Shown: positions 9,946-19,879 of the stretch, piece by piece
How positions within the stretch are numbered: the stretch's first letter is position 1
Layout: every line of letters starts with the position of its first letter
Assembly (NCBI RefSeq): GCF_003797185.1
Contig: NZ_RKMH01000005.1
Coordinates: forward strand, 1-64,000
Source of the DNA: Gordonia oryzae
GTDB taxonomy: Bacteria > Actinomycetota > Actinomycetes > Mycobacteriales > Mycobacteriaceae
Reading direction: 5' to 3'
Length of the DNA stretch: 64,000 bases
Notes under the pieces: generated by a model
Seen by the model: the letters and a program-made list of their open reading frames with translations, nothing else
Database searches by the model: none
What the model was told of the DNA's origin: nothing
Position numbers and translations under genes: made by a program

Positions 9946-9960
9946 GCCCGGCGATCGGGC
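9946..9960. terminator. Weak hairpin between the converging PBP and hmuV genes
   Basis: GCCCG (9946-9950) and CGGGC (9956-9960) form a 5-bp stem with a 5-base loop in the 41-bp gap between convergent stops. No U-tract. It is a candidate only. Confidence 0.3.
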
Positions 9961-9970
9961 CCGGCGGCGA

Positions 9971-10774
9971 CTACCGCCGCAGCGGCATGACGATGAGCCT
10001 GCCGTCCCGCTCGAATATCTCGACCGGGTGATCGTAGGTCTCCGAGAGCAATTCGCTCGTCATCACCTCTCGGGTCGGGCCGAATGCGAGCAGACGGCCG
10101 TCCTTCATCACTGCGACCCGGTCGGCGTAGGCTGCCGCCAGGGTGAGGTCGTGTACCACCAGCAGGATCGCGGCCCCGGAATCGCGGTGCTCGCGCAGGA
10201 TCTGCAGGACCTGCTCCTGGTGGCGGATGTCGAGTGCGGCGGTCGGCTCGTCGAGCATCATTACCGGCGTGTTCTGTGCCAACGCCCGCGCGAGTGACAC
10301 CCGAGCCTGTTGACCACCGGAGAGTTGCGGAAAGGGTTGCTGGACGAGTGAATCGAGGTCGCATCGGGTGATCGCCTCGGCGATGATCTCCGGTGAGTGG
10401 GCAGCGTGCGGGGTCCGCAACCACGGGTACCGTCCCATCGCGACAACCTCACCGACGGTGAATGGGGTGTCCACGCGATTGTGCTGGGTGACCATCGACC
10501 GGCGTCGTGCCAGATCACGGTGGGAGGTGTGTGCGACGTCGCGTCCGGCGATCACCGCCGCGCCGTTCTGCGGGGCCCGCACCCCGGACAATACCGATAG
10601 CAGAGTCGATTTGCCGCAACCGTTGGGGCCGACGAGCGCGACCAACTCACCGGCAGCCACCTCCAGGGACACGTGGTCGACGACGTCACGACCACCGAGC
10701 GTCACCACGATGTCCGCGGCCCGGATCCCTGCATGCCGTTGCGACCAGGCGGATGGGTACGGCACCGTCACCAC
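9971..10774 (-). CDS. hmuV: Heme ABC transporter ATP-binding protein HmuV
   Basis: This 267-residue cytoplasmic ATPase powers uptake of heme or an iron chelate. Walker A is GPNGCGKST, the Q-loop region reads MVTQHN, the signature is LSGGQQ, and Walker B is MMLDEPTAALD. It is the last gene of the leftward hmuT-hmuU-hmuV run, overlapping hmuU by seven bases (10768-10774). The substrate (heme rather than siderophore) is inferred from the closest family, HmuV/FhuC/BtuD-like, and from the HmuT-like binding protein. Confidence 0.88.
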   Translation of the reverse strand: MVTVPYPSAWSQRHAGIRAADIVVTLGGRDVVDHVSLEVAAGELVALVGPNGCGKSTLLSVLSGVRAPQNGAAVIAGRDVAHTSHRDLARRRSMVTQHNRVDTPFTVGEVVAMGRYPWLRTPHAAHSPEIIAEAITRCDLDSLVQQPFPQLSGGQQARVSLARALAQNTPVMMLDEPTAALDIRHQEQVLQILREHRDSGAAILLVVHDLTLAAAYADRVAVMKDGRLLAFGPTREVMTSELLSETYDHPVEIFERDGRLIVMPLRR

Positions 10775-11841
10775 CGGGCTCCGGCGTGGCGACTGCGACG
10801 CAGCAGGATGAAGAATGCCGGTCCGCCGACCAGTGAGGTGAACACCCCGAGCGGTAGATCGGCGCCGCCGAGAACGGTTCGTGAGGCGAGATCGGCCGCG
10901 GCCAGGACGAGCGCGCCGCCGATGACGCTGGCCGGCAACAGGATCGCGTGCCGTGGGCCGACGACGAGACGCATCACGTGCGGCACGACGAGCCCGACGA
11001 ACATTACGATGCCGGTGAAGGCGACGGCCGCCGCGGTGAGGATCGCAACCAGCACGACCACCTGCCGGCGGACGGTCTCGACGCTGACCCCCAGTGAGGC
11101 CGCCTGGATCTCACCGAGGGCCAGGAGGTCGAGCTTGTGCACCAGCAGCACGGCTGCGGCGACACCGGCGACCACCAGCGGTAGCGTCACCCACACGGCG
11201 TTCCAGTTCGCGCCCGCGAGCGAGCCCAACTGCCAGAACACGATCTGTTCGCGGGCTGCTGTGGTCGCGATGAACGTCAGGTACGAGATGATCCCGAGGG
11301 CGAAGGCGTTGATCGCGATTCCGGTGAGCACCAGCATGATCGCCGACGACGAGCCATCCCGCAGTGAGAGCACGTAGACCGCGGCGGTGGTGATCAGCGC
11401 CGCGCCGAACGCCGCGCCGGCCAGTGCCCACCCGTTGATGCCGACCCCGCCGATGACGATCATCAGGCACGCACCGACAGCGGCACCCGAGGAGACGCCG
11501 ATGACACCGGGCTCGGCAAGCGGGTTCGCGAGCACCCCCTGCAGCAGGCAGCCGCCGGCGCCGAGGGCGGCGCCGACGATCAGCCCTAACACAATTCGCG
11601 GGAAGCGCACCACCCAGAGCGCGTGCTCACCCTGCGGATGGGTGGGCATCGTGCCGATGTCGAGGCCGAAATGGTGTGCGAGACTGCCGAGTACCTGGGC
11701 GGGCGGCACCGGGATCTGGCCGATGGCCGCCGAGGTGATCGCGACGGCGATCGTCGCGATCACCAGGACGGCGAGGATGAGCGGGGCCGAGACCCGCCCG
11801 GACCTGCCGGTGGGGGAGCGTCGGGTAGTCGGGGCGCTCAT
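10768..11841 (-). CDS. hmuU: FecCD-family heme/iron ABC transporter permease HmuU
   Basis: This 357-residue permease of the FecCD/BtuC fold has about ten predicted membrane helices. The N-terminus is a short basic cytoplasmic stretch. The motif GxxLQGVLANPLAEPGVIGVSSGA, characteristic of the family's conserved loop region, appears near residues 105-130. The start ATG overlaps the hmuT stop in an ATGA (11838-11841), showing translational coupling. Confidence 0.9.
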   Translation of the reverse strand: MSAPTTRRSPTGRSGRVSAPLILAVLVIATIAVAITSAAIGQIPVPPAQVLGSLAHHFGLDIGTMPTHPQGEHALWVVRFPRIVLGLIVGAALGAGGCLLQGVLANPLAEPGVIGVSSGAAVGACLMIVIGGVGINGWALAGAAFGAALITTAAVYVLSLRDGSSSAIMLVLTGIAINAFALGIISYLTFIATTAAREQIVFWQLGSLAGANWNAVWVTLPLVVAGVAAAVLLVHKLDLLALGEIQAASLGVSVETVRRQVVVLVAILTAAAVAFTGIVMFVGLVVPHVMRLVVGPRHAILLPASVIGGALVLAAADLASRTVLGGADLPLGVFTSLVGGPAFFILLRRSRHAGARW

Positions 11842-12908
11842 GTGTAGATCGCGTGACCGAGTGCGCCGATGACCTTGCCGATGTCCGGTCCGAACGACAG
11901 CACCTCGGTTTCGTCCATCTGCACCACTCGTCGGGCACGTCCGGCGTTCGTGTCGGAGACACCCGGCAGCGCGAGTACCCCGTCGAGGCCGCCGACGGAA
12001 TCGGCGCCCTGCGTCATCACGAGGATCACGTCGGGATTCGCGCGCAGCAGCGCCTCGTCGGTCACGGCGGTGAACTCGGCGGTGAGGCCTGCGGCGGTGC
12101 CCGCATCGGTGCCGCCGAGAGCAGCGACGAGATCGTCGGCACCGGAGTTCGGTCCGGCCAACAGCACCAGGTGCGGTCCGCGGATGTAGAGAAAGGCGAT
12201 TGTCGGGTCGCCAGTCGGGTGCGGGAGCGTGGCCGTGGCCGCGGTGATCTCCGATTCGGTGCGCTTGACGAGCTGCTCGCCGGCCGGCTTGACGCCGAGG
12301 GCGGCCGCCACCGACCGGATGAGATCGGGGGTCGTCGCGATGGTGCGGGTCGAGCTGAACGTCACCACAGGGATCTGCGACGCGCGGATCGCATCGACCG
12401 CCTGCGGAGGTGTGGTGGCGGCGTCGACGAGGACGACGGTCGGGTTGAGCGCCAGCACCGATTCGGAGTTGAGCTGGTGACCATTACCGGTGACCACCGG
12501 GAGCTTGGCCGCCGCTGGAAAGGTTGTCGACTGATCGCGGCCGACCACGCGGCCACCGAGGCCGAGGGCGAACACGATGTTGCCGAGTGTGCCGTTGCGG
12601 TCGACGGCGATGATGCGACTGATAGCGGTGACGGTGACCTTGCGGCCTCCGCCGGAATCGACGGTGACCGGCAGAGTGGGTGTGGGAGAGGTGGCCACCG
12701 GCATCACATCCGAGCCCGGCAGCGTCGCGGTCTGCGGGCCACCACGCAGATGCGAGTCCGCGGCTTCGGAGGACGAGGGCTGTTCCATCGGGGCGGCCGT
12801 GCACGCCCCGACAAGCAGCCCGACGACCGCGATCAGCGCGAGGCCCAGGGTCGTTGTCGTGATCGTCCGGTCCTGGCGCCGGTGGGGGATGAGATGCTGC
12901 TGCCGCAC
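11838..12908 (-). CDS. hmuT: Heme ABC transporter substrate-binding lipoprotein HmuT
   Basis: This 356-residue lipoprotein of the periplasmic-binding-protein-like ChuT/HmuT group binds heme outside the cell and hands it to HmuUV. The signal peptide has a basic start, a hydrophobic core, and the lipobox LVGAC with Cys36; TroA-like lobes follow. The frame is open to 12974. The GTG at 12906-12908 is preferred because GGAG lies six bases upstream, it gives a normal signal peptide, and it leaves the candidate iron box (12960-12978) outside the coding region. The stop overlaps hmuU by four bases. Confidence 0.88.
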   Translation of the reverse strand: MRQQHLIPHRRQDRTITTTTLGLALIAVVGLLVGACTAAPMEQPSSSEAADSHLRGGPQTATLPGSDVMPVATSPTPTLPVTVDSGGGRKVTVTAISRIIAVDRNGTLGNIVFALGLGGRVVGRDQSTTFPAAAKLPVVTGNGHQLNSESVLALNPTVVLVDAATTPPQAVDAIRASQIPVVTFSSTRTIATTPDLIRSVAAALGVKPAGEQLVKRTESEITAATATLPHPTGDPTIAFLYIRGPHLVLLAGPNSGADDLVAALGGTDAGTAAGLTAEFTAVTDEALLRANPDVILVMTQGADSVGGLDGVLALPGVSDTNAGRARRVVQMDETEVLSFGPDIGKVIGALGHAIYT

Positions 12909-12959
12909 CGATGTCTCCGTTCTCCGATGGTCGCGGCGCTCGTCACTCGAGCCCGCACC

Positions 12960-12978
12960 ATTGCCCAGGCTCACCTTA
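12960..12978 (-). promoter_or_regulatory. Candidate IdeR/DtxR iron box upstream of hmuT
   Basis: Read on the minus strand the site is TAAGGTGAGCCTGGGCAAT. It matches 12 of 19 positions of the DtxR/IdeR consensus TTAGGTTAGSCTAACCTAA, with the left half (AGGT.AGCCT) strongest. It lies 52-70 bp upstream of the chosen hmuT start, where an iron repressor would act. The match was made by eye. Confidence 0.5.
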
Positions 12979-13051
12979 GTCGCGAGCGCGCGGGTGCCGG
13001 CAGACCCGGTGGTCAGGAGGTGCCCGGGGTCGGCGTTCTATGGTGGAAGCC

Positions 13052-13915
13052 ATGACCGTGCGCGCCCCACTACGTCCCGGCAAGCTCTCGCCGATCCGGA
13101 GCGTTCCCGACTCGATCAAACGTCCGGAGTACGTGTGGAAGCCGACGGTCAACGAGGGGCATGAACCCTGGGTGCAGACCCCAGAGGTCATCGAGAAGGT
13201 GCGTGTGGCGAGCACGATCGCGGCCAACGCGCTCGCTGAAGCCGGTAAGGCCGTCGCGCCGGGCGTCACCACCGACGAACTAGACCGCATCGCGCACGAG
13301 TACATGATCGACCACGGCGCATATCCATCGACCTTGGGCTACAAGGACTTTCCCAAGTCGTGTTGCACCTCGTTGAACGAGGTGATCTGCCACGGTATCC
13401 CTGACTCCACCGTCATCAGAGACGGCGACATCGTCAACATCGACGTCACTGCCTACATCGACGGCGCGCACGGCGACACCAACGCCACCTTCTTGGCCGG
13501 CGAGGTGTCACCGGAGGCACGCGACCTGGTCGAACGCACCCGCATTGCCACCGAACGCGCCATCAAGGCGGTCAGACCCGGACGCGAACTCAACGTCATC
13601 GGCCGCGTCATCGAGTCGTACGCGAATCGCTTCGGCTACACCGTCGTTCGCGATTTCACCGGTCATGGCATCGGCGAGACCTTCCACAACGGACTCGTCG
13701 TGCTCCACTACGACCAGCCGAACGTCGATACCGTTCTCGAACCCGGCATGGTGTTCACGATCGAGCCGATGATCAACCTCGGCGGGCTGCCGTGGGAAAT
13801 GTGGGACGACGGCTGGACGGTGGTCACCGTCGACAAGAAATGGACCGCCCAGTTCGAGCACACCGTCGTCGTCACCGAGGACGGCGCGGAGATCCTCACC
13901 ATCGCCGACAACTGA
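13052..13915 (+). CDS. map: Methionine aminopeptidase, type I with N-terminal extension
   Basis: This 287-residue enzyme removes the initiator methionine from new proteins. The dinuclear metal ligands are visible: Asp in NIDVTAY, Asp in GDTNATF, His in GHGIGETFH, Glu in FTIEPM and Glu in QFEHTVVV. The first 45 residues form the Pro-rich extension typical of the MapB (Rv2861c) type, ending in [12 protein letters not shown]. The ATG at 13052 gives that start; an ATG four codons upstream is also open. It is divergent from hmuT. Confidence 0.95.
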   Translation: MTVRAPLRPGKLSPIRSVPDSIKRPEYVWKPTVNEGHEPWVQTPEVIEKVRVASTIAANALAEAGKAVAPGVTTDELDRIAHEYMIDHGAYPSTLGYKDFPKSCCTSLNEVICHGIPDSTVIRDGDIVNIDVTAYIDGAHGDTNATFLAGEVSPEARDLVERTRIATERAIKAVRPGRELNVIGRVIESYANRFGYTVVRDFTGHGIGETFHNGLVVLHYDQPNVDTVLEPGMVFTIEPMINLGGLPWEMWDDGWTVVTVDKKWTAQFEHTVVVTEDGAEILTIADN

Positions 13916-13959
13916 TCCACCCGCACGACGGGACCGGGCGACGACACTCGGGGACTCGT

Positions 13960-14195
13960 CACGCCCTGCGGGCTCCCCTCGACGTGGATGGTCTCACCTG
14001 AGACCACACCCGCGGTGCGTGGCCACTGTGCGGCGTCGACCATGTCCTCGACGGCTCCCACCCGCTACGCCGGGATACCTTCGGCGGTACCGGAGAAGAA
14101 CGCGTCACGATCGGACTCGGGCACACCGTCCGAGGTGCCCGAGTCGACGATGCCCGGCGAGGTCGCGGTGACTGGTTCATCAGACGCTCCGTGAT
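13960..14195 (-). pseudogene. Degraded C-terminal fragment of a short-chain dehydrogenase
   Basis: On the minus strand one frame reads PVTATSPGIVDSG, then about 20 residues, a stop codon, and RVGAVEDMVDAAQWPRTAGV running on to VSGETIHVEG. These are the usual SDR C-terminal elements: the VxPGxVxT segment, the RxGxPEDxAxAxxFL helix and the GxxxxVDGG strand, though the last glycines are changed. The catalytic YxxxK region and the nucleotide-binding start are absent, and an in-frame stop interrupts the piece. Nothing else recognisable lies between map and the HxlR gene (13916-14321). HxlR regulators often sit beside SDR genes, so this is probably the lost target gene. Confidence 0.6.
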
Positions 14196-14321
14196 CAGAG
14201 GCTCCTTGGACGCGGGCAGGCTGGACGCGATTCACAGTATGGATTTGATACCGCTATCGTCAACGACGCCGACGGCGACCAACACGATCCCCGGCGGTGT
14301 CCGCCGACGAGAGGGGCGTGG

Positions 14322-14693
14322 GTGCCCAAGGCCTACGATGTGATGGCCCCGACCTGCCCTAGCCGGGTGGTGTTGCACCGCATCTGCGCACGCTGGAAGG
14401 TCTTTGTGGTCACCGCACTCGCTGATGGTCCGATGCGATTCAGTGCGCTCAAAGCGCATATCGTGGGGATCACCCCCAAGGTGCTCACCGATACCCTGCG
14501 AGCGCTCGAGTTCGACGGACTCGTCATACGCACCGATCTCGGCGGTCAGCCGTCGCGCGTGGAGTACTCGCTGACCGACCTCGGCCGCTCGCTGCTGGTC
14601 CCGTTGGCCGCGGTGCGGGGGTGGGCCGAGGAACACGCCCCCGAGGTCGAGGCGGCCAACGCGCAGGCGGCGGCGCCGGAAGGACTGCGATGA
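14322..14693 (+). CDS. HxlR-family winged-helix transcriptional regulator
   Basis: This 123-residue protein has the HxlR pattern. An N-terminal cysteine ([10 protein letters not shown]) is followed by [19 protein letters not shown], by [18 protein letters not shown] (recognition helix), and then by the wing [14 protein letters not shown]. The family senses redox or electrophilic signals, often through that first Cys. The GTG start at 14322 follows GAGGGGC. Its stop overlaps the cobQ start in an ATGA, so both are probably translated from one message. Confidence 0.85.
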   Translation: MPKAYDVMAPTCPSRVVLHRICARWKVFVVTALADGPMRFSALKAHIVGITPKVLTDTLRALEFDGLVIRTDLGGQPSRVEYSLTDLGRSLLVPLAAVRGWAEEHAPEVEAANAQAAAPEGLR

Positions 14694-16276
14694 CCAGGGT
14701 GCCGGAGACGAATGGGCTGGCGGGGGCGGTGCTGATCGGCGGCACCAGCTCGGATGCGGGTAAGAGCCTGCTCGTGGCGGGCCTGTGCCGGGCGCTGGCG
14801 CGCCAGGGTGTGCGGGTCGCGCCATTCAAGGCCCAGAACATGTCGAACAACTCGGTGGTCACCCTCGACGGCGGCGAGATCGGTCGGGCCCAAGCACTAC
14901 AGGCCTATGCCTGTGGGTTGGAGCCGTCGACGCGGTTCAACCCGGTCCTACTCAAACCCGGGAGTGATCGCCGGTCGCATGTCATCGTGCGTGGCCGGCC
15001 CGCCGGTGATGTCGGCGCCGCCGACTACGTCACTCGACGTACTCGGCTACTCGAGGTGGTGACCGAGGAATTGCGGTCCCTCCGCGAAGAATTCGACGTG
15101 GTCATCTGCGAGGGGGCGGGCTCGGTCGCCGAGATCAATCTGCGCGACACCGACATCGCGAACATGGGCCTCGCGCAGGCCGCCGACCTCCCTGTGCTGC
15201 TGGTCACCGACATCGACCGCGGCGGATCGCTGGCGCACCTGTTCGGTACCACCGCGATCCTCGGTGCGGACGACCAGTCGCGGATCGCCGGGTATGTGAT
15301 CAACAAGTTCCGGGGCGATCCGGCGATTCTCGCGCCCGGGATCGAGCAGGTGCGACAGATCACCGGCCGCCCGACGCTCGGTGTGATGCCCTTCGATCCG
15401 GACCTGTGGATCGATGCCGAGGACTCGTTGGCGAGCCCGGTCGGCCGACGGGTCGGTCCTCCCGAGACCATCTCGGTCAGCGGAGCGAACGGCGCTGTCG
15501 GGTCGCGCCTGCGGGTCGCGGCAATCCGCTTGCCGCGCATCTCCAATTCCACCGACGTCGAGTCGCTGGCCTGTGAACCGGGTGTCGAGGTGACCTGGGT
15601 CGACGACGCAGCATCTGTCGCCGCCGCCGATCTGGCGGTCCTCCCGGGTACCCGGGCGACGCTTGCGGACCTGGCATGGGTGCGCGCGCAGGGCATCGAT
15701 GCCGCGCTGATCGCCCGGGCTGCCGCCGACCGCCCAACGCTGGCCATCTGCGGTGGATTCCAGATGCTCGCGCAACGCATCGTTGACGGGATCGAATCCG
15801 TCGCGGGTCCATCGGCGGTCGACGGCCTAAAGATCTTCGACATCGACATCGCCTTCGGTACTGACAAGGTGGTGCGGCGCGTGTCCGGATCGGCGGCCGG
15901 CCACCGAATCGAAGGCTATGAGATTCATCACGGACGCGTGGTGCGCTCGGCAGAGACAGGGTGGCTCGTCGACGACGCCGAGGGTCCGGAGGGAGCGCGA
16001 CGCGGGGCTACCTACGGCACACATTGGCACGGGCTTCTCGCCTCCGACGGGTTCCGCCGGGATTTCCTGCGCGGGGTGGCCGCGAGGTCGGGGATACCCG
16101 ATTTCACACCCGCCGCCGACGTCAGCGTCGAGGAGATACGCAGCGCCCAGGTCGACCGGATAGCCGAGATGGTATCGGCTCATCTGGACCTCGCCGAGCT
16201 CGTCGAGGTCGTGCGGTGCGGCGCCGACCCGGGACTGCCGACGATTAAGCACTCCCTCCAACAGAGGACGCGTTGA
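14690..16276 (+). CDS. cobQ: Cobyric acid synthase
   Basis: CobQ amidates the b, d, e and g side chains of adenosyl-cobyrinic acid a,c-diamide using glutamine and ATP. The 528-residue protein has an N-terminal dethiobiotin-synthetase-like domain with the loop [10 protein letters not shown] (17-26), then a class I glutaminase domain. That domain has Cys354 (ICGGFQML) and His445 (THWHGLL). It is part of a de novo cobalamin set spread through the window (cysG, chelatase, cobO, cobB, cobD, cobC). Start ATG 14690 overlaps the HxlR stop. Confidence 0.94.
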   Translation: MTRVPETNGLAGAVLIGGTSSDAGKSLLVAGLCRALARQGVRVAPFKAQNMSNNSVVTLDGGEIGRAQALQAYACGLEPSTRFNPVLLKPGSDRRSHVIVRGRPAGDVGAADYVTRRTRLLEVVTEELRSLREEFDVVICEGAGSVAEINLRDTDIANMGLAQAADLPVLLVTDIDRGGSLAHLFGTTAILGADDQSRIAGYVINKFRGDPAILAPGIEQVRQITGRPTLGVMPFDPDLWIDAEDSLASPVGRRVGPPETISVSGANGAVGSRLRVAAIRLPRISNSTDVESLACEPGVEVTWVDDAASVAAADLAVLPGTRATLADLAWVRAQGIDAALIARAAADRPTLAICGGFQMLAQRIVDGIESVAGPSAVDGLKIFDIDIAFGTDKVVRRVSGSAAGHRIEGYEIHHGRVVRSAETGWLVDDAEGPEGARRGATYGTHWHGLLASDGFRRDFLRGVAARSGIPDFTPAADVSVEEIRSAQVDRIAEMVSAHLDLAELVEVVRCGADPGLPTIKHSLQQRTR

Positions 16277-16313
16277 GCCGCGCGCGTTGCGGGCCATCAC
16301 CTAGGCTGAGCCG

Positions 16314-17138
16314 GTGGAGACTGAACTGCGCACGGTGGATGTCGGAGAGTTGGCCTTCGACGTCACCGTGGGAGGACCCGACCGGGGGCCGTGGGTGCTG
16401 CTGCTGCACGGATTCCCGGTGAACGGACAGTGTTACGACGCCGTCGTGCCCCGCCTGCACGAGGCGGGTTTGCGGACGATCGTGCCGAATCAGCGTGGCT
16501 ACAGCCCCGGTGCGCGGCCGGATGACATCGCCGCCTACCGCATCGATCACCTCGTCGCCGACGCCATCGGAATCCTCGACGCCATGAACGTGCACTTCGC
16601 ACTGCTCGTCGGCCACGACTGGGGAGGGCTGGTCGCCTGGCACCTGGCATCACGCTATCCCGACCGCTTTACCGGATTCGTCGCCGTCTCCACCGGCCAT
16701 CCCTCGGCCACCCGGGACTCCCTGGCAACCAGTGACCAGCGTGAAAGGTCCTCCTACATCAAGGATTTCATTGCCGATGGTGCCGAGAAGAAGCTGCTGG
16801 CCCGTGGCGGCGTGCTGCTACGGCGCGCGGGAGTGTCCGCCGAGGAACTCGAACCGCTCAAGGAGCCCGGAGCCCTGACCGCCGGACTCAATTGGTACCG
16901 CGCGAACTTCACCGGCGACATCGCCGCGACCATGGCGTGCGGTCCGGTCGAGATCCCTACGACCATGGTCTGGAGCGACGGCGATGCCGCTCTGGGACGC
17001 GAGCAAGCCGAGCGTAGCGGACGATATGCCTACTCCGACTTCAGGTTCTGTGTCCTGCCGGGCGTCGACCACTGGATTCCGCAGAAGGCGCCGGCCGAAC
17101 TCGCGAGCGAGATCAGCTTGCGCTCGGCGGTGTTCTGA
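16314..17138 (+). CDS. Alpha/beta hydrolase (epoxide hydrolase/haloalkane dehalogenase-like)
   Basis: This 274-residue hydrolase has the oxyanion motif LLLHGFPVNG and an aspartate nucleophile, Asp102, in GHDWGG. That places it with epoxide hydrolases and dehalogenases rather than serine esterases. A C-terminal catalytic His is in PGVDHWIPQKAP. The tyrosine pair that marks true epoxide hydrolases was not assigned, so the substrate is open. Start is GTG (16314). It sits 37 bp after cobQ on the same strand, and its stop is followed by a strong hairpin. Confidence 0.8.
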   Translation: METELRTVDVGELAFDVTVGGPDRGPWVLLLHGFPVNGQCYDAVVPRLHEAGLRTIVPNQRGYSPGARPDDIAAYRIDHLVADAIGILDAMNVHFALLVGHDWGGLVAWHLASRYPDRFTGFVAVSTGHPSATRDSLATSDQRERSSYIKDFIADGAEKKLLARGGVLLRRAGVSAEELEPLKEPGALTAGLNWYRANFTGDIAATMACGPVEIPTTMVWSDGDAALGREQAERSGRYAYSDFRFCVLPGVDHWIPQKAPAELASEISLRSAVF

Positions 17139-17140
17139 GG

Positions 17141-17164
17141 TCCGGGTACTGGTCGGTACCCGGA
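17141..17164. terminator. Bidirectional terminator hairpin
   Basis: A perfect 9-bp stem, TCCGGGTAC (17141-17149) and GTACCCGGA (17156-17164), with a 6-base loop sits between the converging hydrolase and mycothione reductase genes. Confidence 0.75.
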
Positions 17165-17188
17165 TCTCGGCCGGTCACGAGCGCAGCC

Positions 17189-18610
17189 TTACCAGTCGAG
17201 GTCGAGTCCGAGTAGTGCATTCTCCAGGACCTCGGGCATCGCCGGGTGAATCCAGTACTGGCCGCGCGCCATCTCGGCTGCGCCCAACCCGAAGGACATC
17301 GCCTGGATCACCGGCTGGATCACTGTGGGTGCCTGTGGGCCGATGATGTGGGCGCCCAACAGTTTTCCGGTACCCCGCTCGGCGATCAGTTTGCAGAACC
17401 CGGTGGTGTCCTCCATCGCCCAGCCGTACGCGACATCGCCGTAGGCCTGGACCTTGACGGTCACGTCCCAGCCGGCCTGGCGGGCCTGTGCCTCGGTGAG
17501 CCCAACCGCGGCGATCTGCGGATGGGTGAACACCGCGGCGGGTACGTAGCGGTGATCGACCGACATCAGATCACTTGCCTGCCAACCCTTGAGGAGATTG
17601 GCCTGCACGATGCGTTCTTCGTGGTTGGCGACGTGCTTGAGCTGATAGGGCGAGCTGACGTCGCCCAACGCCCAAACCCTCGCCGCGTCGGTGCGGCCGT
17701 GCTCGTCGACGATAACCCGACCGTCGTCGGACAATTCGAGTCCGATCGTCGAAAGTCCCAACCGATCCCCGTTGGGCTCGCGGCCCACGGCCACGAGCAA
17801 CACGTCGGCCTCCAGGGCCGGGCCGTCGGCGGTATGCACACGCACGCCGCCGTCGGGTAGGTTCTCCGCGCCGGTGACGGCGGTGTTGAGGTGTACATTC
17901 CAACGCTCCCCGGCGATGTCGGTGAATCGCTCGGAAACCGAATCGTCGAGTTTACGCAGCAGCCGTGGTCCACGCGCAACGATCGTCACGTCGGTGCCCA
18001 ACGCCCCGAAGACATGGGCGAACTCCGCGGCGATGTAGCCGCTGCCCAGGATGATCATGCGCCGCGGCAGCTCCTCGAGGCGCATGATGTCGGTATTGGT
18101 GTGGTATCGCACCCCGGAGGCGGAGATGACGTCGGGAATCGTCGCCCGCGACCCGGCTGCGATGACCACCTCGTCGGCGAGCACCACCGCGTCGTCGGTC
18201 ATCAGGCGGTAGCGGCCGGCGTCGTCGCAGCCGTCGAACTCGACGTGCGCGTCGTACACCGTGATGTTGTCGCAGTCCTCCACACGATAACGCTTGCCGC
18301 CCTGGGAGATCGGATCGATCCGCCCGAATACCCGCGAGACGATCGCGGGCCAGTCGACCCCGGCGACGCGCGAGTCGACGCCGTACTTGCCGCCATGCGA
18401 GGCGATCTCGGCGACCTCGGAGGAATAGACGAACATCTTGGTCGGAATGCATCCGACGTTCAGGCAGGTACCTCCGTAGACGCCCTCCTCGAATATGGCG
18501 ATGGTCTTGTCGGCGAATCGCTCGTCGGGCAACGAGTTCCCGCTGCCCGACCCGATGATCGCGAGATCGACATGCGCGGTGGTGATGGAGTCGGTGGTGG
18601 TGTCGGGCAC
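17189..18610 (-). CDS. mtr: Mycothione reductase
   Basis: Mtr reduces mycothiol disulfide with NADPH and FAD, the actinobacterial counterpart of glutathione reductase. The 473-residue protein has the FAD motif GSGSGNS (20-26), the redox-active disulfide Cys49/Cys54 in GGTCLNVGC, and an NADPH-binding [10 protein letters not shown]. The C-terminal dimer-interface active-site motif is HPAMPE. The GTG at 18608-18610 gives the family length; the open frame upstream runs through the neighbouring hydrolase. The start lies seven bases after the end of the hydrolase gene, indicating one operon, as with Rv2854-Rv2855. Confidence 0.93.
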   Translation of the reverse strand: MPDTTTDSITTAHVDLAIIGSGSGNSLPDERFADKTIAIFEEGVYGGTCLNVGCIPTKMFVYSSEVAEIASHGGKYGVDSRVAGVDWPAIVSRVFGRIDPISQGGKRYRVEDCDNITVYDAHVEFDGCDDAGRYRLMTDDAVVLADEVVIAAGSRATIPDVISASGVRYHTNTDIMRLEELPRRMIILGSGYIAAEFAHVFGALGTDVTIVARGPRLLRKLDDSVSERFTDIAGERWNVHLNTAVTGAENLPDGGVRVHTADGPALEADVLLVAVGREPNGDRLGLSTIGLELSDDGRVIVDEHGRTDAARVWALGDVSSPYQLKHVANHEERIVQANLLKGWQASDLMSVDHRYVPAAVFTHPQIAAVGLTEAQARQAGWDVTVKVQAYGDVAYGWAMEDTTGFCKLIAERGTGKLLGAHIIGPQAPTVIQPVIQAMSFGLGAAEMARGQYWIHPAMPEVLENALLGLDLDW

Positions 18611-18617
18611 GCTCGGG

Positions 18618-19727
18618 TCACCGTCCTTTCGTGGTCGTGGCGACGTTGAATGTCCTCGCGAGCCAGGTGTCGACCTCGCGGTAGGCCTGTTTGCGCGAGT
18701 GGGCGACCGACAGGAAGACGTCATGGCGGGCGTCGGTGATGGGGACGGTCGTCACCCGGTTGCCCAATGAACCGCTCCAGGCCGCGATCTGAGCGACGTC
18801 GAGGACGGCGTCGGCGGCGTCGACCGCGCTTGAGTAGCTGCGGCTGAAATGTGTCTTGTCCGAACGCAGGACGAGCGCCGGCACGCCGACGTTGATGCCG
18901 TGGTGGAGCCTTCGCTGCGCAGTGCGCACCGCGTTGAGGAAGCCAAAGGTGACCGGGAAGCCCCCCATCGGCTTGCGCTCGAGGTCGTAACTCCACTCGC
19001 CGTGGGCGCCCTCGTGCAGGCTCTCGCCGTAGGCCGCTGAGAGTTCTTGTGGAATAACACTTTTGGGTCGGACGGCGGAGATCGTCTTGATCAGCATGCT
19101 CACCGGAAATGTGCGTAGCAGTGCCTCGCCCTGCAGATCGAGCCAGGGGCTGTTCAAGATCAGTCCGGCGATGCGGCGGTGGCGGTCGGAGTCGTGGCGC
19201 CGCAATCGATCCAGCCACATCGCGGCGATCAGTCCCCCGGTGGAGTGCGCACCGACGATGATCGGCTCATCGGGGCCGAGCTCGGCGCTGATGAGGTCGA
19301 TGGCCGCATTGAGTTCTTGGTCGTAGACACGCAGATCGGTGGTGTAGTGCGGCGTGTGGTGCGATTGGAGTGATCGGCCGCACTTGCGCAGATCGATCGC
19401 GTAGAAGGCATACCCGAGGTCGGCGAAGTGATCGGCGAGCGGCTGGTGGAAGAAGTAGTCGGTGAACCCGTGGACGTAGAGCACCGCGCCGTGCTCGGTG
19501 TGGCGGTCGGCAGCGGGGCGTCGGATGAGCGTCGCGGTGATCGGATCCTCGTCGTCGGGATCGGGTCCCAGCGTGATGGTCACCACCTCGTATCGGTCGA
19601 GGAATCGGTCGGGCGCCCAGTCGGGCGTGTCGGTGCTGGTGGCTGTCGCGGCGGGAGACTGCTGGGTAGCCGACTCCTGGGAAGTGAGTTGGTCGGCGCT
19701 GTCGGTACTGGCGCGGGAAGACGTCAC
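18618..19727 (-). CDS. Serine alpha/beta hydrolase (Rv2854-like)
   Basis: This 369-residue protein has [11 protein letters not shown] as oxyanion region, nucleophile motif GAHSTGG, and a C-terminal His in [10 protein letters not shown], which completes a Ser-Asp-His triad. It resembles monoglyceride-lipase or lysophospholipase-like hydrolases. The first 40 residues are Ser/Thr/Ala-rich and low in complexity; no signal peptide is seen. It is transcribed directly before mtr, as in mycobacteria, but no role in mycothiol chemistry is shown. Confidence 0.8.
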   Translation of the reverse strand: MTSSRASTDSADQLTSQESATQQSPAATATSTDTPDWAPDRFLDRYEVVTITLGPDPDDEDPITATLIRRPAADRHTEHGAVLYVHGFTDYFFHQPLADHFADLGYAFYAIDLRKCGRSLQSHHTPHYTTDLRVYDQELNAAIDLISAELGPDEPIIVGAHSTGGLIAAMWLDRLRRHDSDRHRRIAGLILNSPWLDLQGEALLRTFPVSMLIKTISAVRPKSVIPQELSAAYGESLHEGAHGEWSYDLERKPMGGFPVTFGFLNAVRTAQRRLHHGINVGVPALVLRSDKTHFSRSYSSAVDAADAVLDVAQIAAWSGSLGNRVTTVPITDARHDVFLSVAHSRKQAYREVDTWLARTFNVATTTKGR

Positions 19728-19879
19728 GAATCCACTCTAGGCCGCTGATGAGAGGTGCTCGTCGATGTCGCCCAGCCCACAGTTGCACGGAGTACTTGCG
19801 GCGGGGCGTCACCGATGGGGGACAATGGTTGTCACGAGAGAGGGCGAGGGTCGTCCCGGCTGCATGAATTGGGGTCCAG

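Noticed and set aside
11853-13055. A 400-residue plus-strand frame over hmuT
   Set aside because: Antisense to HmuT, which has a lipobox and family features; the frame has none.
16314-17138. Calling this hydrolase a haloalkane dehalogenase
   Set aside because: The Asp nucleophile fits, but the halide-binding residues could not be assigned, so only the broader group is named.
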